From: Termitomyces sp. T153
Taxonomy: Eukaryota; Basidiomycota; Agaricomycetes; Agaricales; Lyophyllaceae
DNA: 64,000 nt
Assembly (NCBI GenBank): GCA_018296165.2
Contig: JACKQL020000071.1
Location: 1 to 64,000, forward strand
Direction: 5' to 3'
Part shown: one piece after another, positions 45,011-56,359 of the stretch
Layout: each line of letters opens with the position of its first letter
Numbering within the stretch: position 1 is the stretch's first letter
Position numbers and translations under genes: made by a program
The notes under the pieces: model-generated
What the model saw: only the letters and a program-made list of their open reading frames with translations
What the model was told of the DNA's origin: nothing
Databases searched by the model: none

Positions 45011-48000
45011 TCATGTAAAGGCAGAATCGTGTCTATGAAGGATGCCAGCACCCGAAGTTTCGTTCCTCATACCTCTTGTGAGGACCAGAAGAAGGTTCTC
45101 AATGCGAGCTTGCCGTTCCTGTTCGATCACGACTTAGCATCTACAGGGTGAACAGAGTAAATATGCGCACCTGCAGATCCTTCATTTCCTCTTTAAGTTT
45201 CTGCACTGGCAGCGACTGTATATCCTCCATCATACTCTCAATCCGCTTCATCGTAGCATCGGCCCGAGCAGCTGCAATTTGTGCATCAGCTGACGGCATC
45301 CGCGACTTGAACAACCTCGCAAGCGGACTCATATTCTCGTTCACAGAGGTCGAGGTCCCGATTTCTCCCGTCGATAAGAACTCGGGTAGATTTAAAGGAG
45401 GCTTGTTCTTGGGCGAATCGTTAATGGACACCGTGCTCGTACCTGAGGGGAAAGGCCTGCGAGTCGGTGGGGTCCCCGCTGCCACTGCATTAAAGGTTTC
45501 CCGGGATGGAAAGGACCGGAGCATCGGGTATTCATCTTCTGCGTCCTCAAAAGGATCTAACTCACTGCCGACTTCAACGTCGAAGATAGCATCATATATG
45601 TCATTGGACGAGGACCCTACCAGTGCCTCAACGAGGGGCATGTGCTTGATATGGCGAGGAAGACTATTGAAAAACGATTGCGCAGCTTCCTTGCGCGTTT
45701 CGGCGAATTTCATGCCAACAGCAAAGTATCGTTCATAGATGCCTATCAAGATGAGGATGGGAAGGCTCGTCAGCTTGATGAGGAAAACGTTGAAACTGTG
45801 CAAGGCGCGGGGTGATAGTATGTATGTGGCCGGTTTGAGAATCAAAAATGCAAGGATGTTGAACGGCGGTTGGTATGAGAAGAGAGCATCCGACTTGACA
45901 CTGCAATAGGTGATATTCAGCTTAGTCGCATGACATACATCAAAAATTCTACTGACCCTTCCATAGTTGCAATGGCAAATTGGCACAAATACTGGAAAGA
46001 ACTCAAGCAATGAATGAAACAGATTTGCTCAACACACTGACCTCTTGAGTGGCATTCTGTGCATCAGAGGTATGCAAAACACTCGACACACGGATACATA
46101 TCCAAACAACCTACCTCTTGAATTTTTGCGACCGTGTTTGACAGCAAAGAAATCAAAACTATCATTGGAGACGAGAGCTGGGGAACACGTTCTTAAGGAC
46201 AAAGCATCACTTACTCGTCAGCAAGAGCGTATTCGACAACGCCGCAAAAATGATCATCAAAATCGGGCCAAAGAAGGGATGAAAGCTCGACGCGTCATGG
46301 AAGCTAAGTGAGGTATTGCCAAACCAAATCTGGGTCATCAACCAAGCAATGGATTGTATTGACCGAGGCTCTGGCTCGCCTTGGGCTGTGTATCGGGCCA
46401 GCTATTAGTCAAACCTCGAACGAAAAAATAAAATACTCACAGAGCGTCCATAAAGCAAACAACAAGCCTGAGAAACAGACAGCTGCAATACCGATGAAGA
46501 TGATGAATTGCGACACCATTCCACGCAGGGACCTGTGCTGATCGTAAAGTGAATTCCACACAATGATGAAGGGCGTGATTTACAGGATTACGACATTATT
46601 TGAGATCGCAAAGAAGGCCAATCTAGAAATTCGTCAGAACCGGGCAGTGATTGGGTACAGAAAGCTAAATCTGTCACCTTGGAAACAATATACAAGCACC
46701 ACAAGATAAGACATCAAATGCCAGATCTGAAGCAGCAACTGTTAGAAGGATGTGAGATAGGACTGTATGCCAACGGAAAGAACCAGTCTTACTGTCGTCA
46801 TGATTAATCCCCTTGAGCCTGAGTACTATGTATGCAAGAAAGATCGCGATGAAGGAGAAGTCGAAGACATTCCACAACTGATTGTCCTTGAGTTGAACTC
46901 CTCTGAGTAAAAAAGGGGAATAAATTCACATTGGCAATATAAACTGTGAGCTTGGATGTTAATTTGCGAGGGTCCTGACATGAAACGGACACTCACTGAT
47001 CCACCCGTGTTCTGTAGCGGCGGTGTACTCCCCCAATGTGAAAGCTGCAGCCAGAACAACGAAGATTATCTCCCAGAAAGACATCTTTGAGGAATCGAAA
47101 AACATCTTCGAGGGATCTCGTGCTGACAAGATGTCATGTCTAGTAAGCGAATACTCCGCAAGGGTATGGATGAAACGTACTCAAGATGCAGAGTACAAAA
47201 GTCATAAGCAGCAGCGCAAAGTTCAAAAACTCGAGCATGGCCCCGTAAAATGGCACTCGCAACCTTTGCAATCCGTGAGAATCATCTAATAACAAATGCA
47301 CACCCGATTGTCGTACCGATAGTGATCCAGGAAAGGCGACTTCCGTGCGTCGTACAGCTCAATGGCGCGAGACTTGTAGTTGTCTGCCAATATCGACCGA
47401 TGTGCAAACATTGTGAACACAATCCTTCCATAATACACATCATTTACAACTTTCTGTGTTACGGTTGATGCGAGAAAGGCTTTTGCATTAGTCGAAATGG
47501 CCATCTATATGTTCCACATGAGCTGTGGAATGACATCAGGCAGAGGGTGGCCGCACCTCGAGAGCACTCTGCGCAGATTCCAATTCACATTCATCACCAC
47601 CCACAGCCAAGCTGACGTGGTCCACTATCTCCGAGGTCGCACCTGCCAGAGGATTCCAGCGCGTTGTCAGGACGGCAACCAGTTGAATATGATTCGACGC
47701 GAAGCGGCTGAGAAGTTTCATGGCAAGAATCTCGCAGAGAGTCGCCCGCGAGAACATGACACCCGCGTTGGCAAGGTCGTTCTCACATTCAGACAGGAAA
47801 TACGACCGCACAACGAGGCATGCGTATACGACTGCCATATTCCTAAGACGAGCATACTTTTGGACGACCGGGCGGACTATGCTGAAGTTAATGTCTGACG
47901 CTGTAAGCTGTCTACAAAAGGTGAAATGAGATGCTCCTCGGGGCTGATGGAGGTGTACCTACTCCCAGCTCAGAGCGCTGTCTGTAGGATAACATTAGTC

Positions 48001-48217
48001 GCAAGCAGATATAGAAGGAAAGTATCCATGCTCACCGATTGTCGTCTAGGAATGGAAAAGCATTGTCAAAAGAGAAAAAGAAGTCGCTAGCATTGAATGG
48101 AAGACGTACGATGACATCCTTCTTTAGCGAAGGTAACAAAGGAAAGACTTTGACTGAGCCCAGGATCTCCGGAGTAGGTGCCAACAGACTCTGGTGCTCA
48201 CAGTCAACGTGATCCAT
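45011..48217 (-). CDS. yvc1: TRP-type vacuolar cation channel, Yvc1-like
   Basis: Many-exon gene. Exon 1 (48217-48110) encodes MDHVDCEHQSLLAPTPEIL. Later exons read ALSWEQ, INFSIVRPVVQKYARLRNMAVV, SRFASNHIQLVAVLTTRWNP, VVNDVYYGRIVF, FLDHYRY, MWNVFDFSFIAIFLAYIVLR and DVLSCGACILFPR. The C-terminal exon block (46010-45141) reads VKSDALFSYQPPFNILAFLI, LSPRALHSFNVFLIKLTSLP and YERYFAVG. The last exon, reached through a GTGCGC donor, ends near 45011. The order (cytosolic N-domain, six membrane helices, long cytosolic tail with IESMMEDIQSL coiled coil) is that of fungal TRPY channels, which release vacuolar calcium. The pore-region exons between 46100 and 46670 were not individually fixed. Confidence 0.85.
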
Positions 48218-48627
48218 AGGGTAGGCGGCGGCCTTGAGCGGAGACTTGTTTCACGGGTTGGTCGTGTAGATCGAACATTCGGCAATAAATCAGATTGGGA
48301 AGCTTAAGTATTTCGTCGCTGTCACTGGAGAGTCTAGATATACTACGGCTGTATCTTCGATTAGTTCAACACCGTATACTAAATTGGACGTTATATCTAG
48401 CCCCCTGGAGCTCTCGAGTCTTTTTTGTCTCTGGTGGCCTCGTGTTCAGTCGCTTTCGGGTATCTATTGTTTTTGTTACGCGACGTGATCAGTTCTGATA
48501 CCAAACCGGGATCAAAGACTTTTGACGCCTACATTCCCCATCACTGGCACAAAGTATATACCCCAATCCTGCTTTCTTTGTATTCTGCTATCTCTAATAC
48601 CCCCACTCCCCTTGTCGAATACCGAAG
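48218..48627. promoter_or_regulatory. Divergent promoter region, yvc1-like / STK32-like kinase
   Basis: 410 bp between divergent starts. No coding exon or named site identified. Confidence 0.45.
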
Positions 48628-50316
48628 ATGGGAGCACTGTGCTGTTGCATCAATGAGCCTGTGGACCTGGATACGGAGGTTACTCTCTTCCATTTCGACC
48701 TTCATCGTGCCGTTGGCAAGGGAGCGTTTGGCAAGGTGCGTTATATCACATTCCTAGCTCTTATCACAACCAACGAGACCAGGTCCGGGTAGTCGAGCAT
48801 AAGCGTGCCAAAAAACTATATGCTCTCAAGTACATTGACAAATCTCGATGTGTACGGCAGAAAGCTGTAGCCAATATAATACAGGAGCGGAGGCTTTTGG
48901 AAGAGGTGTGCTGTGCAATCTTGTCCCCTGAGGTTCAGTCGACTAATTTATTTTAGATAGATCATCCCTTTATCTGTAACCTGCGTTACGCTTTCCAAGA
49001 CGATGCGAACTGTTTCTTCGTGTTGGACCTAATGCTGGGTGGAGATCTGCGGTGTACGTCGGTTCAGATTGTGTGTTCGCGTCGTCTTACTTTGATCTTT
49101 TATAGTCCATCTAGAACGTATGGGACATGTACCCGAGGAGGTGGTAAAATTCTGGGTGGCTGAGCTCTCGTGCGGACTAGAATACCTTCATCATCAGCGG
49201 ATAATTCATCGGTACGTCTGCTGCTCACGATATCTTGACCCAGACTCAGACTTCTCGTAGCGATATCAAACCGGATAATATTCTTTTGAACGCTATGGGT
49301 CATGCCCACCTCACCGACTTCAATGTTGCTATTCACTACTCAGACCGCCGGCTACACACCAGCGTTGCCGGTAGCATGGCATACATGGCCCCCCAGGTCG
49401 TTGGGAGAAAAGGCTATTCGTGGCAAATCGACTGGTGGAGCCTAGGCGTCACTGCATACGAACTCATCTTCCACAAACGTCCCTTTGATGGCCGGAACAC
49501 GGAAAAGATGACTTCCTCCATTCTCAAGGACCCACTAAGATTTCCCGAGAGTGCCTCGTCACGTTGTAGTGAGGCTTGTAGATCAGCACTACAGGGGGTA
49601 GGTCTGTTCACCTCTTCACCGAGAATGTTTGAAACCTGAGACACCATTCATCCAGTTTATTGAACGCGATCCGGAAAAACGTCTTGGGTGTAGATCCGAT
49701 GCTCAGGGCCTCAAGGACGTCCGATCACACCCATGGTTCGAATCTATCGACTGGGAAAGCCTGGAGAATAAGGAGAGTCAACCTCCGTTTGTTCCAGATG
49801 TGAATCTTTCTCTTTCTCTTCAAGAAAACGCGTCTTATTCCTATCCTCATTTAGATGGATAAAGCGAACTTTGATGTGTCGCACGAGCTTGACGAGTTCT
49901 TGATGGTTGAGAAACCTTTGACACATTCAAAACGAAAAGCCAATGTTGACCTCGGCAAGCTGAAGCCAGAACTTCGTCAACTCGAAGAACAGTACGTCGC
50001 GCGCCATAGATAACCGTGCACACAGTTTTAACGAACGTCTATCTTTCGCAGATTCACAGTTTACGACTTCACCAGCTCACGACGAATGTCATATTATCCC
50101 CACAACCAGCCTGTCACCACAATTGGTACGGCGACAGATTACACCGACCGAACAGCAACGCATTACCCTAATTCGCCTAACGGGACCTTGATCCCCACCG
50201 CTACCATCGCTGAAAGGTCACGAGCAGGCACCCCTACGGCTACTTTTGGTATTGAGTCGTATCGATATGGCCCGTCTGCACCCTCACCCTCATCACATGG
50301 GCATGTTGTGTCATAA
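48628..50316 (+). CDS. STK32/YANK-type AGC protein kinase, N-acylated
   Basis: Eight exons: 48628-48735, 48783-48905, 48957-49053, 49106-49211, 49261-49597, 49656-49799, 49855-49991 and 50052-50316, giving 438 residues. Kinase landmarks are GKGAFGKV (Gly loop), YALKYID (ATP Lys), IIHRDIKPDN (catalytic loop) and LTDFNVA in place of DFG. DFN with LTDFNVAI is characteristic of the STK32 (YANK) branch. The APE motif is MAPQ here, an unusual Glu-to-Gln change. The N-terminus MGALCCCINEP has Gly2 for myristoylation and three cysteines for palmitoylation, so membrane attachment is likely. A short C-terminal tail has QFTVYDF like an AGC hydrophobic segment and a Ser/Thr/Pro-rich end. Substrates are unknown. 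Confidence 0.9.
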
Positions 50317-50767
50317 TGTTTATCAAAACTACGTCTACTTGTGAGTAGTTAAATTGTTAATCACCCGTCGGTATGTCCATCTACACTAACGAACAGGCGA
50401 TCTAGGTCACTTCTCTGCTATCTTTAAACACGCTATCTTTGAATCTACTCTATCTGCCTCTCCCGTCTAATTATATGTCAAAAACATCCTGCATGACTTA
50501 CGATCTTACGACTTTTTACTGCCCCTACGGCGCTCGTGCATTGACCCCCTTTCATGATTTCTCCAAAGTTTTCGATATGCATTACATACACTTTCCTATT
50601 CATCTGGATGCGCTGGCGCGTCGACGTAAGTAATTTGGACTTTGTCAATGGATCAAAATCACATATGTAGATGGAATATGAATCACGATGCTTGCACCAG
50701 TCCTTCGTGTCGTGCTTGTAAATAAACGACATGACCAAATGATCTCATGTTTACAGCGCCTGAGTAA
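50317..50767. other. Intergenic, no gene seen
   Basis: 451 bp between tandem genes, presumably a kinase 3' UTR and the macrodomain gene promoter. Confidence 0.5.
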
Positions 50768-52056
50768 ATGCTCTTGAATCACATCAAACATCTTCCTCGA
50801 TTCCGTGCTGCGACTCAATCACCTTTCAGACATATATCTCATCAGCCTAAAATGTTAGAAACTGAACAATCAACCACTGACCAGACAACCTCTAATCTCG
50901 ACGAATCTTCAAACATTGTCCGATTGGCAAAAATACCTACGATTGCAGAACGCTACAAGAAATCGACACTTGAAGCAGCTGTATCGGACAAGATTCTTTA
51001 TCAGCCAAATTCCGCGCTGCTAGAGAGGATATCTATATAGTGAGCACTGCACTCCTCGACTTGATAGAGAAGCCATAATATCGATCAGCCAAGGCGATAT
51101 TACTAGAGTGGAGGTGGACTCAATCGTTAATGCTGCAAACAAAAGTCTACTGGGTACTTTTCTCCGTCACTTGAAGATCTTTCAGGAAAGCTCACTCCTT
51201 TATAAGGTGGTGGCGGGGGTACCATTGTTCCCAATACTCGATATTTATTCTTATGAACTCGTACAGTCGATGGTGCGATCCATCACGCCGCTGGGCCTCG
51301 TTTACTTGAGGAATGTAAGCACCCTTTGCCATTGGGTTCCTCTTCCAGATGTTTTATCTTGCGTCTTCTTACAGGTCGTACGCTGAACGGATGTATGATT
51401 GGCAACTCGAAAATCACCCGTGGATACTGCCTCCCTGCGTAGGTTTCAGATCACAACACCCTCAGAACTGTTTCACTCGATTTGTACATTCTAGTCGGTA
51501 TGTCATTCACACCGTCGGACCCGTGTATTCCCCGGATGCAGCGGAAGAAAAGGCGAGACAACTAGCGTCGTGCTATAGAACAAGTTTGGAGGTGGCTGTC
51601 GAGAACCAGGTCAGGCACGTCGTAAGTTTATACATATTCAGCTTGCGACTCATCCTTCTCAATCCTTACCTGATTGCCAAGGCGTTCCCGTCTGTCTCGA
51701 CTGGGATATACGGCTATCCGATCGTTGATGCCACCCGTGTCGCCTTGGACCAAGTCAGACGTTTTGTCGAGTCAGAGCCGGGAAAAACGGTACATCCTGA
51801 CTCCCATTGACCTGATATTAAAAGAACTTTCTTAACTCATGATATACATGTTAGCTTGAACGAGTAGTATTTGTCGTATGGAGCAACAAGGATCTAGAGG
51901 CATACGAGTGAGTGAACCACTCTCACACCTCCATGTTCGCAACGAGTACTTGAAAAATAAAACAGGTCTCTCGTTCCAGAATATTTCCCACCAAGGCAAG
52001 AGGAGTCGGAGAAGAACAATGATGTAGACACGAACTCAAAAGACCAAGAAGTCTGA
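50768..52056 (+). CDS. Macrodomain (MacroD-type ADP-ribose hydrolase-like) protein
   Basis: Nine exons give 279 residues: 50768-51039, 51089-51153, 51207-51218, 51267-51314, 51375-51438, 51495-51621, 51682-51789, 51855-51907 and 51966-52056. MacroD-type proteins remove ADP-ribose from proteins or deacetylate O-acetyl-ADP-ribose. Motifs in order are [60 protein letters not shown] (GP follows) and [13 protein letters not shown], covering the ribose and diphosphate loops. The glycine loop is encoded by a 12-nt exon. The N-terminus [20 protein letters not shown] is basic and acid-free, suggesting a mitochondrial leader; a second Met at codon 28 would give a leaderless form. The tail is acidic ([18 protein letters not shown]). 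Confidence 0.92.
51207..51218 (+). other. 12-nt microexon encoding the macrodomain glycine loop
   Basis: Lies between AAG acceptor and GTACC donor. Joining it to its neighbours gives the four-glycine loop followed by VDGAIH. Skipping it would delete the loop. Confidence 0.75.
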
Positions 52057-52537
52057 TGCCGAACAATCAGAAGTTAGTAAGGTGGCTTACTTGACTTGGA
52101 AGATTTTTACGAGCTAATCACTCATGTAAGCCTCCAGTTTCGATTCCACGACTAATCGCATTCTGTATCCGTAGTCAGTCTCCATATTATGCACTTGTGA
52201 TCATGTCAAACCGCTGTTGCTACTACATAAGCGTCCTCAAGTTGAACCGCTAGCGGGTTTCAAAATCATTGATGCGGCTTCAATACATCGCTGAATGAAA
52301 ACTCCTATTTTGTTTCCCCTGTACGTCCACCTCGGAGACACTTTCCGGCCGGGCGGGCCGCGCAATGTCATCTCACCTCGTGATGCATCCCATGCTAGAC
52401 CATGCTTCTTCTTCAGCCGGATACTGTCCGCATGATCATTCAGACAAGCGGCCCTTACACTGTTTCAACACACAATGCTCTCAAAAGGCGAGCCTCCAAG
52501 CTCGGAGATTCCTGGAACGTAAAACATCTACCCTACG
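52057..52537. promoter_or_regulatory. Upstream region of the sugar transporter gene
   Basis: 481 bp without exons. It contains a GC-rich patch near 52345-52362 (CCGGCCGGGCGGGCCGCG) that could be a regulatory cluster. The exact sites are not identified. Confidence 0.35.
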
Positions 52538-54980
52538 ATGGGGCTGTTTTACAATATCTTCATCGCCGTCTTTTCTTCCATCGGCAAGTAACATCGCTTC
52601 CTACTTACTCTACAAGATAACATTCTAACGAATTACGCGTGCAGGGGCGTTCCTTTTTGGGTGAACAAATCTGCAATGTTTTGAAAAATGAGTTGATTGA
52701 CATCTATCGCACCTCAAAAAGATATGACAGGCAAGAGTTCTCGGCACTCCGTCATGACTACAATGCTAACGTACTTCCAGTGGTATTATCGCATCCGTGA
52801 TTACCATGGACCACTATAAAGCCCACTTTACAAACAAGTCGACCATCCAAGGAGCAGTTGTTTCCACTTTTAACGGTGAGTGAATGCGTGTTCTACTAGC
52901 AATGATCACAGCTTACTCTACAATACTTAGGTGGATGTTTTTTTGGCGCGTTGGGAGCAGGATGGTATGCGACCGCTCCTGTTCTTCTTACATTTACGGC
53001 TTCACAAGAAAACAGGTTAAATGACAGGCTTGGCCGTAAGCGGACTATACAGGTAACTTGTTTTTTTTGCAAAAGCCATAGTTCAGAAGTTGAACCAACT
53101 TTAGATTGGCTGTGTCTTCTCGATTTGGGGCGGTGCCATGCAATCCGGTGCATCCAATGTCGCCACTCTTCTCGTTGGACGAATTATTGGTGGTATTGCC
53201 ATTGGGTATATCTCACTTGAGCTCTGCTCCATTGATTGACATTCATTCAATGCCACAGAATATTGTCGATGACCGTTCCGTTGTACAACGTAAGCATGCA
53301 GATAGATCTTCATTTCATCAATTTTTCTAGCCCTCTTTCGATTTAGACCGAGATCGCTCCTCCTGAAAATCGGGGTCTCCTTGTAGGTCTGACCCAGCAA
53401 ATGCTCGGTATTGGCTTTATCGTAGCCAATTGGGTATGTCTAATGGCCTATCTTATGATACATGTTGTTCAGTCTTCGCTTCTAGGTCGGCTACGGATGC
53501 CAATTTATTGGATCTGATGCGTCGTGGCGGCTTCCCCTTGGGTTGCAGGTTTGCAATTGTACTATAGCAAAACAAACACTTTCTGATCATTGATCTCGTT
53601 CTTAGCTTGTTCCTGCATCCCTTCTATTACTTGGTATCCAATTCTTGCCCTATAGCCCTGTAAGCCTTACTCTTCAAGAATACTATCGTTTATCGTTCAT
53701 CAAGTATTGACGATTCGAGTGACAGCGATGGTTATTGGAAGTTGATAGAGACGATGAGGCGAAGGCAGTCGTCTACAAGCTGCACGGCAAGGGTAACGAG
53801 ATAGCAGCCGAGTTGGAGTATCAAGAGATGCACGACACGATCAAAGCTGAGGCCCGTGTCAAGACTCGGAGCCTAAGAACGCTCGTGTCTACTGTCCCGA
53901 TGGCGAAGAGACTTTTTGTTGCTGTTGGTGTGCAAGTCTTCACCCAATTTACTGGTATCAATGGTATGATCGTCTGCTACTCATTGGTTTTTGGGGCTAA
54001 GTCGGTCGTGTAGTCATCAACTACTTCGGACCCACGATGTATCGTAGTCTTGGTATCACAGGACACAAGTCCCTTCTTGTTCAAGGGTGTGATGTCTGCT
54101 TTTGTCGCGGATCGTCTTTCTGACTCGACATGCAGCATTTACGGTGCAGTTGGGCCAATCGCAAACCTTTTGTATGTCGCTGATTTCCGCGCATGGCTAA
54201 GACGGCTGGATGACCTTGCCTTGATAGCTTCATTGTCTTCCTCCTGGATCGCGTCGGGCGCAAGAAGCCTCTCGTCTTTGGCGCTGGATCTTTTGTTTGT
54301 ACTTTCTCTATCCTTGCGGCAATTGTAGCTACAAACCCAGTCGATTCTCCGCTCTCGAACCAAACCGCACAACGGTGAGTGGCAAGTCAGACTTTGATTA
54401 GAGATATCCTGATTATCCCTTTCCAGTGCCGGCATCGCTATGATATTCTTGACCAGTGTGATGTTCTCACTCAGCTTCGGACCGGTCAGTTGGGTATTGG
54501 CCTCTGAAGTAAGTTCTTGTATCGTCAGTTTCGGAGTTTTCCTTCACTTGTTGATAGGTGTTCCCCACTCACGCGCGTGCTCTTGGTACGATGGTCGCAA
54601 CCTGTTGTAACTGGGTAGGAAAGCATCTTGTCTCTGTGAAAATTCTGTTCTAACACCATACCGCTCAAAGGCCTTTAACACGATGATTGGTCAAGTCGCT
54701 CCAATCGGCATGGACAAAGTTGGTTGGAAGTTCTACATGCTGTTTGTCGCCCTCAATCTCGTGGACATGATTATTATTGCAATTTTCTTCCCCGAAACTA
54801 AAGGTAGGGTCTAATTCCTCTTCTATTGCTTTTGGCCTGCTGAATGCCCTCATAGGTAAAACTCTGGAGGAGATGAACGAGGTATTCGGGGACCATATCA
54901 CCGTTGAACCAAAGAACAACTCTTCACACTCAATCCAGAAAGTTGAGAAAGCTGGGGATGCGAAGACAGAGGCTGTTTGA
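52538..54980 (+). CDS. MFS sugar transporter (hexose/quinate-type), 19 exons
   Basis: Nineteen exons join in phase from ATG 52538 to TGA 54980, giving 487 residues. The product is a 12-helix sugar:proton symporter of the plasma membrane. Signatures are FLFGYDSGIIASV (helix 1), RLGRKRTIQ (loop 2-3), RIIGGIAIGILSMTVPLYNTE, PENRGLLVGLTQQMLGIG, PYSPRWLLEVDR (the PESPR-type motif), VFTQFTGINVINYF, LLDRVGRKKPL, GPVSWVLASEVFPTHARAL and FFPETKGKTLEEMNEVF. Three early exons are tiny: 52538-52583, 52645-52660 (16 nt) and 52722-52730 (9 nt). Two introns start with GC (52584 GCAAGT and 52731 GCAAGA). The substrate cannot be assigned. The length is slightly short for the family because both cytosolic ends are brief. 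Confidence 0.93.
52722..52730 (+). other. 9-nt microexon in the sugar transporter
   Basis: ATATGACAG lies between an AAAAAG acceptor and a GCAAGA donor. It restores G-Y-D-S-G in helix 1, the family's conserved FGYD motif. Without it the protein would lack YDS. Confidence 0.78.
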
Positions 54981-55405
54981 AGAATCTATTCTAAAATATC
55001 TATATGACTTCACGTAATTTAATAATTTTTCGCAAAGAAAATGAATCGGTGATATACTATATAACAAAGGCGCTAATCTGAGGTACCAGCAGGTAACTAG
55101 GTAGCTACTAGAAGTAAGATAAAACTACCCAGAGAGGTACACACATGAACAAACCAGCATACATATATAATTTGTCGGCTTAACTGCTCGTCATTTCAGG
55201 CTGATAAGTTGACAGCTGGGACTATTCTCTATCACCCACAAGCTGGTACAATCTAATCTAATCGACTTCTTCATCCCGTTCCGAACTTCCGATAGTTCGA
55301 CGGCTCCACAGTCCGGTTCCTTGTCCACGAATCGTTTTCTCTGCTCGACTTCGGCCACGACAGTGGCGCTAGCTGCTGTAGAATGCCCAACAAGACCGTC
55401 TGGCG
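54981..55405. other. Intergenic, no gene seen
   Basis: 425 bp between the transporter stop and the next ORF. Nothing recognised. Confidence 0.5.
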
Positions 55406-56236
55406 ATGGATTTCATAGGTCTTGAGTCTTTGCCAGTCGAGGTGATTATTTTGCCTCCTTCACCTGGATTCAGAACTGAACATCATCAGTTGCTCTATGA
55501 GGTTCAACTTCATGCACTCTCTGAATCCTTTCCAATAACTTCGCGACACATATATGCCGTCTTCCAATTGTCACCCGCTTCGTTCCGTTCTCAATATTTA
55601 TCAGGCCGAGCCTTCGCGCGCGGACCGCAGGACATGGCGTCAATTTTCACAAAAATCCTTCGATACCCGATTTGCACGGAAGAAGTGGTGGAACATTTAG
55701 TCCCACTACTCGCTGAACGAGGTTTAGACGTTAAAGCGTCGAGATTTGACATACCGAAACGACTGTTTCGGTCACTGGCTCCGAAACCCGGATCCATTAG
55801 ATGGAAGGAGCAGGAACCACCGCTGCTGTTCCTTCAGTATTTATTCGACTCTCCTGGGATTCCAAAGCCCAACGTTAATTCGCACGGTGGATATGCTTTG
55901 ACAAAGGCAGTTCATGCGAAATTCATACCCCTTATTAGATTCTTACTCGACTACGGTGCCGAACCGCAGTGCAAGAACTGCCTAGCCATCTTTGTTGCCA
56001 TACGACAGAAAGACTTAGCTCTGGTCAAATTATTGATAGAGCGAGATGATTCCTCCTATACGGATTGTCTAGGGACAGGCAAGCGGAAGAGGCGCAAGCT
56101 TGAGGATAGGGTAGTCGTCAACAGCGCAATGCTGAAAGCGGCCGTGAAGTGTGATGCGAGAGACATCGTCGATTATATGGCGAGGGAGAAGGGATGTATA
56201 CCTGATATGCAGACATTGCATATGATGGCGAAATAG
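55406..56236 (+). CDS. Ankyrin-repeat-like protein
   Basis: Single-exon frame of 276 residues starting MDFIGLESLPVEVI. From about residue 165 it contains helical pairs of ankyrin type: GGYALTKAVHAKFIPLIRFL followed by LDYGAEPQC, then AIFVAIRQKDLALVKLLIER, then NSAMLKAAVKCDARDIVDYM. The first half resembles fungal proteins that place an F-box-like LPxEV segment before ankyrins, but the box is too short to be sure. A basic KRKRRKL (about residue 229) could be a nuclear signal. The partner is unknown. Confidence 0.75.
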   Translation: MDFIGLESLPVEVIILPPSPGFRTEHHQLLYEVQLHALSESFPITSRHIYAVFQLSPASFRSQYLSGRAFARGPQDMASIFTKILRYPICTEEVVEHLVPLLAERGLDVKASRFDIPKRLFRSLAPKPGSIRWKEQEPPLLFLQYLFDSPGIPKPNVNSHGGYALTKAVHAKFIPLIRFLLDYGAEPQCKNCLAIFVAIRQKDLALVKLLIERDDSSYTDCLGTGKRKRRKLEDRVVVNSAMLKAAVKCDARDIVDYMAREKGCIPDMQTLHMMAK

Positions 56237-56359
56237 GTATATCATTATGGGCAGAAATAACTAATTTGGATTACCTCATTTTTGCCTCATTCCCAATATT
56301 TCACCCCCAATATTTCACCAGTTTGCTAAGAGTCCAAAGGCGATATAACTCGTCAAGAT

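Noticed and set aside
45148..45738. 196-codon plus-strand frame
   Set aside because: Antisense of the channel gene's C-terminal exon, which matches the Yvc1 family.
47497..47898. 133-codon plus-strand frame
   Set aside because: It is the antisense shadow of well-supported TRP-channel exons on the minus strand.
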